From Nostoc sp. CHAB 5834 (GTDB lineage Bacteria; Cyanobacteriota; Cyanobacteriia; Cyanobacteriales; Nostocaceae), in contig JAIVFU010000005.1 in the NCBI GenBank assembly GCA_020829485.1, forward strand, positions 1-64,000: a stretch of 64,000 nucleotides of DNA, read 5' to 3'. A program made the translations under genes and the position numbers. Under the pieces are notes generated by a model that was given only the letters and a program-made list of their open reading frames with translations, made no database searches and was not told the DNA's origin. This document shows, piece by piece, positions 35,981-45,647 of this stretch; the first letter of the stretch is position 1; each line of letters opens with the position of its first letter.

Positions 35981-38326
35981 ATGGCGATTGAAGAAATTAG
36001 AGTTCGCGGTACTGTTCAGGGAGTAGGATTTCGTCCTACTGTATATCGTCTTGCTAAAGCCTGCGGTTTGTATGGAGATGTTTGTAATGATGGGCAAGGT
36101 GTATTAATTCGGGTATCTGGTAGTGAGGAAGCATTAACAGAATTTGTTGCCAGATTGCAAACAGAATGTCCACCATTAGCAAAAATTAATCAGCTAACTA
36201 GAATTCCTTACGAAGGTGAATTTAACTTTAATAATTTTGTGATTTCTAGTAGCGTTAAGAATGCCATTAAAACAGAAGTTGTCCCTGATGCAGCTATTTG
36301 TCCACAGTGTCAAAAAGAAATATTGGACCCCTTTAGCCGCTTTTATCGTTACCCATTTACTAACTGCACTCATTGCGGCCCTCGCCTGAGTATTATTCGT
36401 GCAATTCCTTATGACAGATGCAATACCAGTATGTCTGCGTTTGTTATATGTCCCGAATGTGCAAATGAATACCACGATGTTGAAAACCGCCGTTTTCACG
36501 CCCAACCTGTAGCTTGTCATGTTTGTGGCCCCACAGCTTGGTTAGAACGTGCTGATGGTAAATCGGTTACAGCTTCCATGTTTTCCATGCTGGATGATGT
36601 GGATGCTGTTTGTACCTTGTTGCAAAAGGGTGAGATTGTCGCAATTAAAGGCTTAAGTAGTATTCATTTAGCTTGCGATGCAACTCAGGAAACCGTTGTA
36701 CAAAAACTGCGTCAGCGCAAAAGGCGCTATCACAAACCATTTGCTTTAATGGCGCGAGATATTGAAATAATTGAACAATATTGTACTGTCAATGCCAAAG
36801 AAAAAGAATTATTGGCAAGTTCTGCTGCACCAATTGTTTTACTACAAGCGACAGGTAAAAAAGTAGCACCATCGGTAGCATCTGGGCAAAATACCCTTGG
36901 TTTCATGCTACCTTATACACCCTTACATCATTTAATTCTGCGGCGGATGAATCGTCCAATTGTTTTAACAAGTGGCAATCTTGCTGATGAACCACAATGT
37001 ATTGATAATGAGGAAGCAAGAGAAAAATTAGGGACAATCGCTGATTATTTTCTCTTTCACAATCGAGAGATTATTAATCGAGTAGATGATTCTATTGTGT
37101 GTGTTATCGGTGATAAAGTCCAAACAATTCGCCGTGCTAGAGGATATGCACCAGCATCGATTAGTTTACCGCCGGGATTTGACAATGTGCCGCAAATTTT
37201 AGCAATGGGTAGTGAGTTAAAAAATACCTTTTGCTTATTGCGTGAAGGAGAAGCGATTCTATCTCAACATTTGGGAGATTTAGAAAATGCTGCGGCATTC
37301 AATGCTTACCAAGAGACTTTAAACTTATACTTGAATTTATTTGAACATAAACCAGAAGTAATCGCCATTGATAAACATCCTGAATATCTTTCCAGCAAAC
37401 TTGGTAAAGAACTAGCAGATACAAATCAAATTCCAATTCATCAAATCCAACATCATCACGCCCATATTGCTGCTTGTATGGTAGAAAATGGGATTCCTTT
37501 AGATTCGCCTCCGGTATTAGGCATTGCTTTAGATGGTTTAGGTTACGGTGATGATGGTACACTCTGGGGCGGAGAATTTATTTTAGCAGATTATCGGAAA
37601 TTTCAGCGACTAGCAACATTTAAACCAGTAGCAATGATTGGTGGGGAACAAGCAATTTATCAGCCTTGGCGTAATACCTACGCCCAATTAATAGCTGCTA
37701 ATCTTTGGAATGATTGCCAACAAAAGTATGCTGATTTAGAAATCGTAAAATTTCTGGAAAGCAAGCCACTCAAACTACTCAATCAACTTATTGAGAAAAA
37801 AATTAACTCTCCTCCAGCATCTTCCGTGGGGCGGTTGTTCGATGCAGTGGCGGCAGCTATCGGTATTTATAGAGATGAATGTAGCTATGAAGGACAAGCT
37901 GCGATCGCAATGGAAGCTATAGTAGATGTTAGTAGCTTAAATAATGATAAAGAAACGCTAATCTATCCTTTTAACTTTAGCATTTCAGATAGTATTTACT
38001 GTATAGACTCACGCCCAATGTGGCAAGCCTTACTCCATGACTTGCAACAGCAGATTCCCCAACCAGTTATAGCTGCCAAATTTCACAAAGGTTTAGCTAA
38101 TGCCATTGTGGAAATGGTTAAGCATCTTTGTGAAGAAAATCTGATTAATCAGGTAGCTTTAACAGGAGGAGTCTTTCAAAATTGTATATTGTTACAGCAA
38201 GTTAGCAAACGATTAGAAACATTGGGGATAAAAGTACTAACTCATAGCTTAGTTCCAGCTAATGACGGTGGGTTATCTTTAGGACAAGCAGTTATTACAG
38301 CTGCACAATTAATACATGAGTCTTGA
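35981..38326 (+). CDS. hypF: Carbamoyl-phosphate-converting hydrogenase maturation protein HypF
   Basis: HypF, 781 residues, makes the cyanide ligands of the NiFe site from carbamoyl phosphate and hands them to HypE. Domains in order are an acylphosphatase (about 1-90, VRGTVQGVGFRPTVYR) and two zinc fingers (CPQCQK...CTHCGP and CPECAN...CHVCGP, about 105-190). A YrdC-like domain (about 200-390, KRRYHKPFALM) and a Kae1-like C-terminal domain (QHHHAHIAACM) complete it. Its length is normal. HIP1 sites occur inside. It precedes hypC. Confidence 0.97.
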   Translation: MAIEEIRVRGTVQGVGFRPTVYRLAKACGLYGDVCNDGQGVLIRVSGSEEALTEFVARLQTECPPLAKINQLTRIPYEGEFNFNNFVISSSVKNAIKTEVVPDAAICPQCQKEILDPFSRFYRYPFTNCTHCGPRLSIIRAIPYDRCNTSMSAFVICPECANEYHDVENRRFHAQPVACHVCGPTAWLERADGKSVTASMFSMLDDVDAVCTLLQKGEIVAIKGLSSIHLACDATQETVVQKLRQRKRRYHKPFALMARDIEIIEQYCTVNAKEKELLASSAAPIVLLQATGKKVAPSVASGQNTLGFMLPYTPLHHLILRRMNRPIVLTSGNLADEPQCIDNEEAREKLGTIADYFLFHNREIINRVDDSIVCVIGDKVQTIRRARGYAPASISLPPGFDNVPQILAMGSELKNTFCLLREGEAILSQHLGDLENAAAFNAYQETLNLYLNLFEHKPEVIAIDKHPEYLSSKLGKELADTNQIPIHQIQHHHAHIAACMVENGIPLDSPPVLGIALDGLGYGDDGTLWGGEFILADYRKFQRLATFKPVAMIGGEQAIYQPWRNTYAQLIAANLWNDCQQKYADLEIVKFLESKPLKLLNQLIEKKINSPPASSVGRLFDAVAAAIGIYRDECSYEGQAAIAMEAIVDVSSLNNDKETLIYPFNFSISDSIYCIDSRPMWQALLHDLQQQIPQPVIAAKFHKGLANAIVEMVKHLCEENLINQVALTGGVFQNCILLQQVSKRLETLGIKVLTHSLVPANDGGLSLGQAVITAAQLIHES

Positions 38327-38403
38327 TTTTTGAAAAAACTCACAAATAATTCTCTCTGTGTTCTCCGCGCCTCTGCGGTTAGTTTATCTTAAAAAATAAA
38401 AAA

Positions 38404-38664
38404 ATGTGTTTAGGAATCCCCGGACAAATTATAGAAATTACCAACGTTAACTATAAACTAGCCCTAGTTAACATTGGTGGTGTTAAACGCGAAGTAAATA
38501 TTGCCTGCATCGTAGATGAACAACATCCCCCCGAAGCTTGTATTGGCGATTGGGTGTTAGTCCATGTTGGCTTTGCTATGAATCGAATTAACGAACAAGA
38601 AGCAGCAGAAACATTACAACTCTTTGAAGAATTAGCAGCAGCACAAACAGAGATTAGTACTTAA
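38404..38664 (+). CDS. hypC: Hydrogenase maturation chaperone HypC
   Basis: The 86-residue HypC begins MCLGIPGQI, with the essential Cys2. It complexes with HypD during assembly of the Fe(CN)2CO unit and delivers it to HupL. The second conserved segment is GDWVLVHVGFAMNRINEQEA. It lies 77 bases after hypF and 160 before hypD. Both gaps carry CTCTGCG/CGCAAAG-type dispersed repeats. Confidence 0.97.
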   Translation: MCLGIPGQIIEITNVNYKLALVNIGGVKREVNIACIVDEQHPPEACIGDWVLVHVGFAMNRINEQEAAETLQLFEELAAAQTEIST

Positions 38665-38824
38665 ATCATATTTTTTCTCACGCAGAAAACAGTTTCAAAC
38701 ATCTTTCTTCCTTTCTCTCTTTCTTCCTTTGCGCCCTTTGCGTCCTTTGCGGTTCGTTAAAAAAAACTCTCTACCACACAAGCGAAATTAACAGATAAAT
38801 AAAACTCACTACTCCTCACTTCCT

Positions 38825-40003
38825 ATGAAATATGTTGACGAATTCCGCGAACCTGAAAAAGCTGAAGCCATACTCCGCGAAATCACCAAATTAAGCCACC
38901 AGCTAGAAAAACCCATCAAAATAATGGAAGTATGCGGCGGACATACCCATTCCATATTTAAATATGGTATTGAAGAAATATTACCCCAAACCATCGAACT
39001 AATTCATGGGCCTGGTTGTCCAGTATGCGTGATGCCAAAAGGGAGATTAGATGATGCGATCGCAATCTCTCAAAATCATAACGTCATTTTTGCCACCTTT
39101 GGCGACGCAATGCGAGTTCCCGGTTCCAAAACCACTTTACTGCAAGCTAGGGCACAAGGTGCAGACATCCGTATGGTGTACTCTCCCCTAGATAGCCTAC
39201 AAATTGCCAGAGATAACCCCGACAAAGAAGTAGTCTTCTTCGCATTAGGCTTTGAAACCACAGCCCCCAGCACCGCCTTCACCATTCTGCAAGCAGCAGC
39301 CGAAGAAATTCATAACTTTAGTATGTTTTCCAATCACGTCCTCGTGATTCCCGCCCTCAAAGCACTATTAGATAATCCCGACTTGCAACTAGATGGATTT
39401 GTTGGCCCTGGTCATGTCAGTATGGTAATAGGCAGTGACCCATACCAATTTATTTCCCAACAATATAATAAGCCAATAGTCGTCTCAGGATTTGAACCCT
39501 TAGATATTCTCCAATCAATTTGGATGCTATTGCAACAGCTAGTAGAAAATCGTTGTGAAGTCGAAAACCAATATAACCGAATTGTCCAAAAAAGCGGAAA
39601 CACAGTAGCCCTTGAAGCCATAAATAAAGTTTTCGCCATCCGAGATAGTTTTGATTGGCGTGGCTTAGGTGACATCCCCTATTCAGGATTAAAAATTCAA
39701 CCTGAATATGCCCAATTTGATGCCGAACTTAAATTTACCATTCCTAATCTTAAAGTAGCCGACCATAAAGCTTGTAAATGTGGAGAAATTCTCAAAGGAG
39801 TCTTAAAGCCTTGGGAGTGTAAAGTATTCGGTACAGCTTGCACACCAGAAACACCAATCGGTACTTGTATGGTATCTTCCGAAGGCGCTTGTGCAGCCTA
39901 TTACAAATACGGCCGACTCTCCACCATTGCCAAAAGAACAATCACCCAAAAACCAAAAATAACTCAAGAACCTCTCCCCGCCTGCGGCTTCTCCTCAGAC
40001 TAA
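38825..40003 (+). CDS. hypD: Hydrogenase maturation iron-sulfur protein HypD
   Basis: HypD, 392 residues, holds the iron of the Fe(CN)2CO group. Conserved motifs are EVCGGHTHSIFKYG, HGPGCPVCVMP and GFETTAP. The C-terminal 4Fe-4S ligands are CKCGEIL, WECKVFG.AC.PE and MVSSEGACAAYYKY. The last 24 residues (TITQKPKITQEPLPACGFSS) run on beyond the usual end. The spacer to hypE holds a CTCTGCG-type repeat. Confidence 0.97.
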   Translation: MKYVDEFREPEKAEAILREITKLSHQLEKPIKIMEVCGGHTHSIFKYGIEEILPQTIELIHGPGCPVCVMPKGRLDDAIAISQNHNVIFATFGDAMRVPGSKTTLLQARAQGADIRMVYSPLDSLQIARDNPDKEVVFFALGFETTAPSTAFTILQAAAEEIHNFSMFSNHVLVIPALKALLDNPDLQLDGFVGPGHVSMVIGSDPYQFISQQYNKPIVVSGFEPLDILQSIWMLLQQLVENRCEVENQYNRIVQKSGNTVALEAINKVFAIRDSFDWRGLGDIPYSGLKIQPEYAQFDAELKFTIPNLKVADHKACKCGEILKGVLKPWECKVFGTACTPETPIGTCMVSSEGACAAYYKYGRLSTIAKRTITQKPKITQEPLPACGFSSD

Positions 40004-40064
40004 TAATACTCCGCGTACCTCTGCGCTTCCCTCTGCGCCCCTTTGCGTTTAAAAAAATTTTAAT

Positions 40065-41153
40065 ATGAATATTTCCCCCACAAACCCAATCCAAAAAATA
40101 GAACAAGTCCGCCGTCGCCAAGCAAAAGTGCAAGACACTCATATAACTCTCGCACATGGTAGCGGTGGTAAAGCCATGCGTGATTTAATAGACGAAATCT
40201 TTGTCAGCAATTTTGATAACCCAATTCTCTCACAACTAGAAGACCAAGCCAGCTTCAACCTAACCCCTCTCCTCCAACAAGGAGACAGACTCGCATTTAC
40301 AACAGATTCTTATGTTGTAGACCCGTTATTTTTCCCCGGAAGTGATATAGGAGAATTAGCTATAAACGGCACAGTTAATGATTTAGCAGTCAGTGGTGCT
40401 AAACCTTTATATCTAACTTGTAGCGTAATTTTAGAAGAAGGATTACCAGTAGAAACCTTGCGCCGTGTCGCAGCCAGCATGAAAGCAGCCGCAGAAAAAG
40501 CAGGTATTCAAATTGTCACTGGTGACACAAAAGTTGTACATCGAGGTGCTGCCGATAAACTCTTTATTAATACTGCTGGTATTGGTATCATCCCGCGAGG
40601 AGTTAACATTTCCGCCCACAATATTAAACCTGGAGATGCCATAATAATTAATGGTGAAATAGGCAATCATGGGACAGCAATTTTAATTGCCCGTGGGGAA
40701 TTAGCCTTAGACACTAATATTGAAAGTGATTGTCAGCCGTTGCATAGTTTAGTAGAAAATATTCTCCATGCATGTCCTCAAGTTCATGCTATGCGAGATG
40801 CTACACGCGGTGGTTTAGCTACAGTACTAAATGAATTTGCCCTCAGTTCTAATGTAGGAATCCGTCTCTTTGAAGAATCTATCCCAGTGCGGGAAGAAGT
40901 CAACGGAGTTTGCGAAATTCTCGGTTTAGACCCATTGTATTTAGCTAATGAAGGTAAGTTAGTTGTAGTGGTTCCCAAAGAGAATGCTGACAACGTTTTA
41001 TCTGCTATTAAATCTCACTCCGCAGGGAAAGATGCTTGTATTATTGGTGAAGTTCTTTCTTCACCTCCAGGTATCGTATTGTTAAAAACAATTTTTGGTG
41101 CTGAAAGAATTGTTGATATGTTAGTAGGCGACCAATTGCCACGAATTTGTTAA
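40065..41153 (+). CDS. hypE: Carbamoyl dehydratase HypE
   Basis: HypE, 362 residues, belongs to the PurM-like ATP-dependent family. Its C-terminal cysteine (ending PRIC) accepts the carbamoyl group from HypF, and the ATP-driven dehydration makes thiocyanate. Key text is LAHGSGGKAM, FTTDSYVV, INGTVNDLAVSGA and DATRGGLATVLNE. The N-terminal 25 residues before ITLAHGSGG are a variable extension. hypA begins 20 bases after its stop. Confidence 0.96.
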   Translation: MNISPTNPIQKIEQVRRRQAKVQDTHITLAHGSGGKAMRDLIDEIFVSNFDNPILSQLEDQASFNLTPLLQQGDRLAFTTDSYVVDPLFFPGSDIGELAINGTVNDLAVSGAKPLYLTCSVILEEGLPVETLRRVAASMKAAAEKAGIQIVTGDTKVVHRGAADKLFINTAGIGIIPRGVNISAHNIKPGDAIIINGEIGNHGTAILIARGELALDTNIESDCQPLHSLVENILHACPQVHAMRDATRGGLATVLNEFALSSNVGIRLFEESIPVREEVNGVCEILGLDPLYLANEGKLVVVVPKENADNVLSAIKSHSAGKDACIIGEVLSSPPGIVLLKTIFGAERIVDMLVGDQLPRIC

Positions 41154-41173
41154 TCTTTAATAGATTTTATAGT

Positions 41174-41515
41174 ATGCACGAATTTGGAATTACCCAAAAT
41201 ATTGTGGCAATTGTGACTGAACACGCCAAAGGCGCAAAAGTGCAGCGAGTTTTATTAGAAATTGGCAAACTTTCAGCCATTATGCCCGATGCTATCCGAT
41301 TTTGTTTTGATATTTGCACTCAAGGCACTATTTTAGAAGGGGCGACATTAGAAATTTTAGAAATCCCAGGTTTAGGGCGATGTCGCCAATGCGGTGCAGA
41401 AATTTATTTAGATAAACCTTATGGTATCTGTAACTGCGGTAGCGTGCAATTAGATTTAATTACTGGTGAAGAACTGAAAATTAAAGAAATAGAAATAGAG
41501 GAATTATGTGTGTAA
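41174..41515 (+). CDS. hypA: Nickel metallochaperone HypA
   Basis: The 113-residue HypA has the nickel-binding N-terminus MHEFGITQ and zinc-site cysteine pairs CRQC and CNC. It delivers nickel to HupL together with HypB. The frame is open upstream to a TTG at 41147, but MHE at position 1 is essential for nickel binding, so ATG 41174 is certain. It overlaps hypB by 10 bases. Confidence 0.96.
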   Translation: MHEFGITQNIVAIVTEHAKGAKVQRVLLEIGKLSAIMPDAIRFCFDICTQGTILEGATLEILEIPGLGRCRQCGAEIYLDKPYGICNCGSVQLDLITGEELKIKEIEIEELCV

Positions 41516-42321
41516 CCTGTGGTTGTTCTGATAATAGCGAAATAAAAATTACAAATTTAGAAACAGATAAAGCGGAACATAATCATACTCACACTTTACC
41601 AGATGGAACTGTTGTTACTCATTCCCACAGTCATGGTACTCATATAGAAGCACCTCAAATTCATGCCAAAATACACAACATAACGATATCTTTAGAACAG
41701 GATATATTAGCAAAAAATAATCTGCTAGCTGCCCAAAATCGGGGATGGTTTAAAGGGCGAAATATTCTTGCTTTAAATTTAATGAGTTCTCCCGGTGCTG
41801 GGAAAACAACTCTCTTAACGCGAACCATCAATGATTTAAAGCATCAATTATCTATTAGTGTCATTGAAGGCGACCAAGAAACTGCTAATGATGCCAAAAA
41901 AATTAAAGAAACTGGTTCTAAAGTTATCCAAATCAACACCGGAACAGGCTGTCATTTAGATGCATCAATGATAGAGAGGGGTTTACAACAACTGAATCCG
42001 CCACTAAATTCAGTTGTGATGATTGAAAATGTCGGAAATTTAGTTTGTCCAGCCTTATTCGATTTAGGAGAACAGGCAAAAGTCGTGATTCTCTCCGTTA
42101 CGGAGGGAGAAGATAAGCCGCTAAAATATCCGCATATATTCCGTGCTAGTGACATCATGATTCTCACAAAAATCGATTTGCTACCTTACCTGCAATTTGA
42201 TGTTCAAAAGTGCATAGCTTATGCTAAGGAAGTAAATCCCAAAATTCAGATTTTTCAGGTTTCTGCAACTAGTGGTACTGGGTTAGATAATTGGTATAAA
42301 TGGCTAACTCTATCGTTATAG
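41506..42321 (+). CDS. hypB: Nickel-delivery GTPase HypB
   Basis: HypB has 271 residues. The N-terminus MCVTCGC and a histidine-rich segment (about 25-47, HNHTHTLPDGTVVTHSHSHG) bind and store metal. The GTPase domain follows, with a P-loop SSPGAGKTTLL, EGDQETANDA and LTKIDLLPY. It inserts nickel into HupL with HypA. It is the last hyp gene. A CTCTGCG/GCGTTTAAA-type repeat follows at 42327-42375. Confidence 0.97.
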   Translation: MCVTCGCSDNSEIKITNLETDKAEHNHTHTLPDGTVVTHSHSHGTHIEAPQIHAKIHNITISLEQDILAKNNLLAAQNRGWFKGRNILALNLMSSPGAGKTTLLTRTINDLKHQLSISVIEGDQETANDAKKIKETGSKVIQINTGTGCHLDASMIERGLQQLNPPLNSVVMIENVGNLVCPALFDLGEQAKVVILSVTEGEDKPLKYPHIFRASDIMILTKIDLLPYLQFDVQKCIAYAKEVNPKIQIFQVSATSGTGLDNWYKWLTLSL

Positions 42322-42326
42322 TAAAA

Positions 42327-42375
42327 ACTCTGCGCCCCTCTGCGCTTTCCTTAGCGTACCTCTGCGTTTAAACTA
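42327..42375. repeat. CTCTGCG/GCGTTTAAA dispersed repeat after hypB
   Basis: This half-copy of the inverted element at 60727-60859 is similar to the stretches after hypD (about 40007-40055) and before hypD (about 38700-38760). It is non-coding and may act as a transcript end or processing site. Confidence 0.6.
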
Positions 42376-42500
42376 AAACCTATTATCACAAAATTAAGCC
42401 ACTGAATTACAAAATCCCTCTATGGGTTGATGAAAAGTGGAAGTATTTTTGCAAGATATGAGATGCATACTGCCATTTTCCTATCTGTGCGTAAATCCTC

Positions 42501-43547
42501 ATGGCTAAAGTTGAAGAATTGACACCCCAGCAACTCTCTGAAACAAACCTGAAACCACGAGGGAGAGTTTATCCGAGTCCTGTCAATTGGCGCGACCAGT
42601 TTTTGTACCAATTGATATTAGATAGATTCAGTGACGACAATGAACATCAAAGGGAACTTTTTGACCACACCAATCCTTCAAAATTCCAGGTTAAAGACAA
42701 AGCCGACTGGATGGCAGCAGGGACAAAGTTTGTTGGTGGTACTCTTAGGGGAATACAGCCAAAACAATTTTTCGATTTGTATAGCGAAAACAATCTCGCT
42801 GGAGAATACCGCCAAATTGGCACATATCATGTCTCCATTTTGGATGATGATGATATGTCATTTCGTACTCATAAGCAGCGATTTGCTGCAAACAGTAATG
42901 TACCTAATCTTTATGAACAAGTTGCTCATGCTGTCGGTGTGCAATTAACTACGCCAGGAATTCCTGCTATTTATTATGGAACAGAACAGGCTTTTGATGG
43001 TAATGAAGGTTATCACGATAACAGCATAGAAGATGGAAGCTTTGCCGAAGATAGATATTATATCAAAGAAGCAATGTTTGGCGGTGCTTTTGGCGCATTT
43101 CAAACAGCAGACTGTCATTTCTTCGATATTGACCATCCTACCTATTTGCGAATAGCTGCGATCGCGCGGATTCGCAACAGTCACGATAAAATTGGCAAAG
43201 CATTGCGCCGTGGACATCACTACCTGCGCGAAACATCCTTTTATGACTCCCCTTTCTCGATTCCCGGACAAGGCGAATTAGTTGCTTGGTCACAGACTTT
43301 ATTTGACACAGAAGTGTTAATGGTGCTGAATACCAACGGCTTAGAAAATCGCGGTGCAGAAGTGACAGTAGATACTTACATGCATCCTCCAGACTCGACC
43401 ATGACTTTTTTATACAAAAGTGATTGGAGTGATTCATATTTACGCTACCCACCGCGCGGACAAACTGTAGCTGTACAACATCATGACGACCGTCGCGCAA
43501 CTGTGCGAATTGATTTGCCTCCTTCAGGAATGGCGATTTTGGCGTAA
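42501..43547 (+). pseudogene. Alpha-amylase family (GH13) gene with internal deletion
   Basis: The 348-codon frame starts like a large cyanobacterial alpha-amylase (FLYQLILDRFSDDNEHQREL, FVGGTLRGIQ). It then jumps directly to the late barrel region (DLYSENNLAGEYRQIGTYH, GIPAIYYGTEQAFDG) and the C-terminal beta domain. The middle of the TIM barrel, including the catalytic nucleophile Asp and acid Glu regions, is gone. The expected LDDHDM motif reads LDDDDM. The deletion kept the frame, so a protein may be made, but it cannot be an active GH13 hydrolase. A full enzyme of this type would be roughly twice as long. Confidence 0.75.
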
Positions 43548-43671
43548 GCAAACACCAGCATTTGAGCAAAGCTTTGGGATAAATTTTTACCAAAATGCTT
43601 TGCTCCTACAATTACTAAATATCTCCATTCTAATTTTTATACGATTTTTCAGTAAATTTTTTTAATGACCA

Positions 43672-45138
43672 TTAAAGACTTCTATTCCAGTATTCCAATC
43701 CTGTAATAATAGCTTCTTCTAGCCACTCATTGAAGCGCTTCACCAAGTTATCTTCTTCATCTGCATAAGAAAATTGGAATGGTGATTCTGTTAAGGCTTG
43801 AATATCACTAATATTGCGATCGCCTTCTTCTGTATCATCTCTGTGATAGGCACATACAGAACATACAAGTAAGCCTAAATATTCGTGTCCCAGAACATGA
43901 AATGAAAGCAAAATAACTGTAGGTGTGTCTACTCTAATAATCAATTGCACCCAACTGTGATAACTTTGGAGATTAGCAAAGTAACCTTGCTGTTTTGCTG
44001 TCTCCACAATTTGATAGCGATGATAATATGAACGCTCATCCCCTGCTGAAGCTGATACTGTAAAAACTTGAGCATCTCGGACTAAATTTTGTACAGATAG
44101 CTTAATTTCTTCAGAAATATTTTGCAAACGATTCGATGCTATATCAAACAGATTTTCGGCAAATCTCTCAGATTTTTGACATCGTTCTTGAATTGATGCT
44201 AACTGACGCTGTTTAAGTTTATCAGTAACAGATGCGAGAATAGTACGAGTCTGCCTTGTTTCTGACAGGATTTGTTCTGACAAGCCCAGACTGCGGATAA
44301 ATGACTGTTTCTGACTTTTAGCAAACAAACGAATCAAGCCAGACAATTCACCTTTATCCGCTTGTTCTAAAGATGCGATATAAGCTGAACGATCATCACG
44401 GGTAAGTACAAGAGGGAACCATCTAGCCTGAATAAAAACCAGGCTAGCAAGACAGCGAGCAACTCGTCCATTTCCATCTTGAAACGGATGAATTTGAGTA
44501 AATCGATGGTGCAGCCATGCAGCTTCTACTTCTGGTGCAACTTGGTTTTCTTGATGCTGATGATGCCATTGAATAAGATTATCCATCTCAGATGCTACCT
44601 GTTCTGGTGGACAGTACTCATAAATAAAACCGTCTGCTCTCAATGGATTATTCGGCTGCTTTTTCCAATCACCTCGGATCAGAGGAACACTAATAATTTG
44701 TCCTGTAGATGGAACTAAAGCTTCTGTATTAGTCTGATTTCTCGTAAGCAACTGATGCAATTCTTTGACATAAAACGGCGTTAGAGAACGTTGACCACCC
44801 ACAAAATCAAATAATCCCTCAATTGCCATTTCTTGATCCTGAATCAAAGCTACAACTTGCTTAATAGGTCGGTCTGTAACTCCATGTGGGATTAGTGCCT
44901 CATTTATACCCTGCTCAATGAGCAATCGGGTAATACCTTGGGGAATTGTGTAAAGTCGCTCTATAATTCCGGTTTCAATTGCTATTTCTCTGCGCATCTT
45001 TTCCATAAAAATCTTGAATGCACCAGAGTTACGAAGGCGGTCAGCTTGTTCATTCCAGACAGTAACTAATGGTGGTAGCTCAGAGCTAGCCAATTTTTGC
45101 CAATCTTGCGGTAAATTATCTATAGGTTGCCAGCGCAT
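43672..45138 (-). CDS. Fic domain protein
   Basis: The protein has 488 residues from the Met of MRWQPIDNLPQDWQ; the frame is open 25 codons further, to 45213. The Fic core motif HPFQDGNGRVAR lies near residue 210, preceded by WLHHRFTQI. Fic enzymes transfer AMP or similar groups to target proteins. The C-terminal half (about 280-488) is long and helical with no clear motif. It has no obvious antitoxin neighbour. A hairpin at 45203-45231 lies just upstream. Confidence 0.88.
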   Translation of the reverse strand: MRWQPIDNLPQDWQKLASSELPPLVTVWNEQADRLRNSGAFKIFMEKMRREIAIETGIIERLYTIPQGITRLLIEQGINEALIPHGVTDRPIKQVVALIQDQEMAIEGLFDFVGGQRSLTPFYVKELHQLLTRNQTNTEALVPSTGQIISVPLIRGDWKKQPNNPLRADGFIYEYCPPEQVASEMDNLIQWHHQHQENQVAPEVEAAWLHHRFTQIHPFQDGNGRVARCLASLVFIQARWFPLVLTRDDRSAYIASLEQADKGELSGLIRLFAKSQKQSFIRSLGLSEQILSETRQTRTILASVTDKLKQRQLASIQERCQKSERFAENLFDIASNRLQNISEEIKLSVQNLVRDAQVFTVSASAGDERSYYHRYQIVETAKQQGYFANLQSYHSWVQLIIRVDTPTVILLSFHVLGHEYLGLLVCSVCAYHRDDTEEGDRNISDIQALTESPFQFSYADEEDNLVKRFNEWLEEAIITGLEYWNRSL

Positions 45139-45202
45139 ACACTCTGAGTTATCTAAAATAACAAGAAAATACAGACAATATTGTAACTCTTCTAAAATTG
45201 CA

Positions 45203-45231
45203 ACACCCTGCACTTTAAAAGTACAGGGTGT
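45203..45231 (-). terminator. Hairpin between 45273 gene and fic
   Basis: Arms 45203-45213 and 45221-45231 pair over 11 positions with one mismatch. The hairpin lies after the minus-strand gene ending at 45273 and before fic, followed by a short T-rich stretch. Confidence 0.55.
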
Positions 45232-45272
45232 AAAACAGCTATATTTTTTGTGATTCCCAGTTTCTATTTACC

Positions 45273-45647
45273 TCAAAGCCAATCTCGATAAGCAGATATT
45301 TCATTTACGCTGATTTCAAACGGCATCCCCTTGCCAAATGGCGGATAAACGCGGATTTTACCATTGCTAGCAAACCGCTCTAACCTATTACCTAACTGGG
45401 CAATATTGCTGACTATATGCCAGTAAGATACTAAGTCAGGACAGTCAACAATTAATGTTAGAATGGTAGCATTTGTTGTGACATACCACTGACAATTAGA
45501 TAACAGGACTCGCGTAATGCGATCGCAAGCTAGATAAAAGCATCTACCAGTAGATTGTTCTAGCTCCATTTGCAGCATTCCATCCTCTTTTGTTACCTCA
45601 GATGGAGGTAAATCATCGGGAGGAAGCAGGTATAGTTTAGAAGACAT
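45273..45647 (-). CDS. Conserved hypothetical protein, paralog of 20319-20693
   Basis: The 124-residue protein shares the core CDR...LLSNCQWYVTT, LTLIVDCPDLVSYW, GKIRVYPP and the ending SAYRDWL with the gene at 20319. Its start overlaps the end of an LLM-class flavin oxidoreductase by 11 bases, so the two are coupled. Both paralogs therefore follow a flavin-dependent oxidoreductase gene. Its function is unknown; an accessory role to the enzyme is inference. Confidence 0.7.
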   Translation of the reverse strand: MSSKLYLLPPDDLPPSEVTKEDGMLQMELEQSTGRCFYLACDRITRVLLSNCQWYVTTNATILTLIVDCPDLVSYWHIVSNIAQLGNRLERFASNGKIRVYPPFGKGMPFEISVNEISAYRDWL

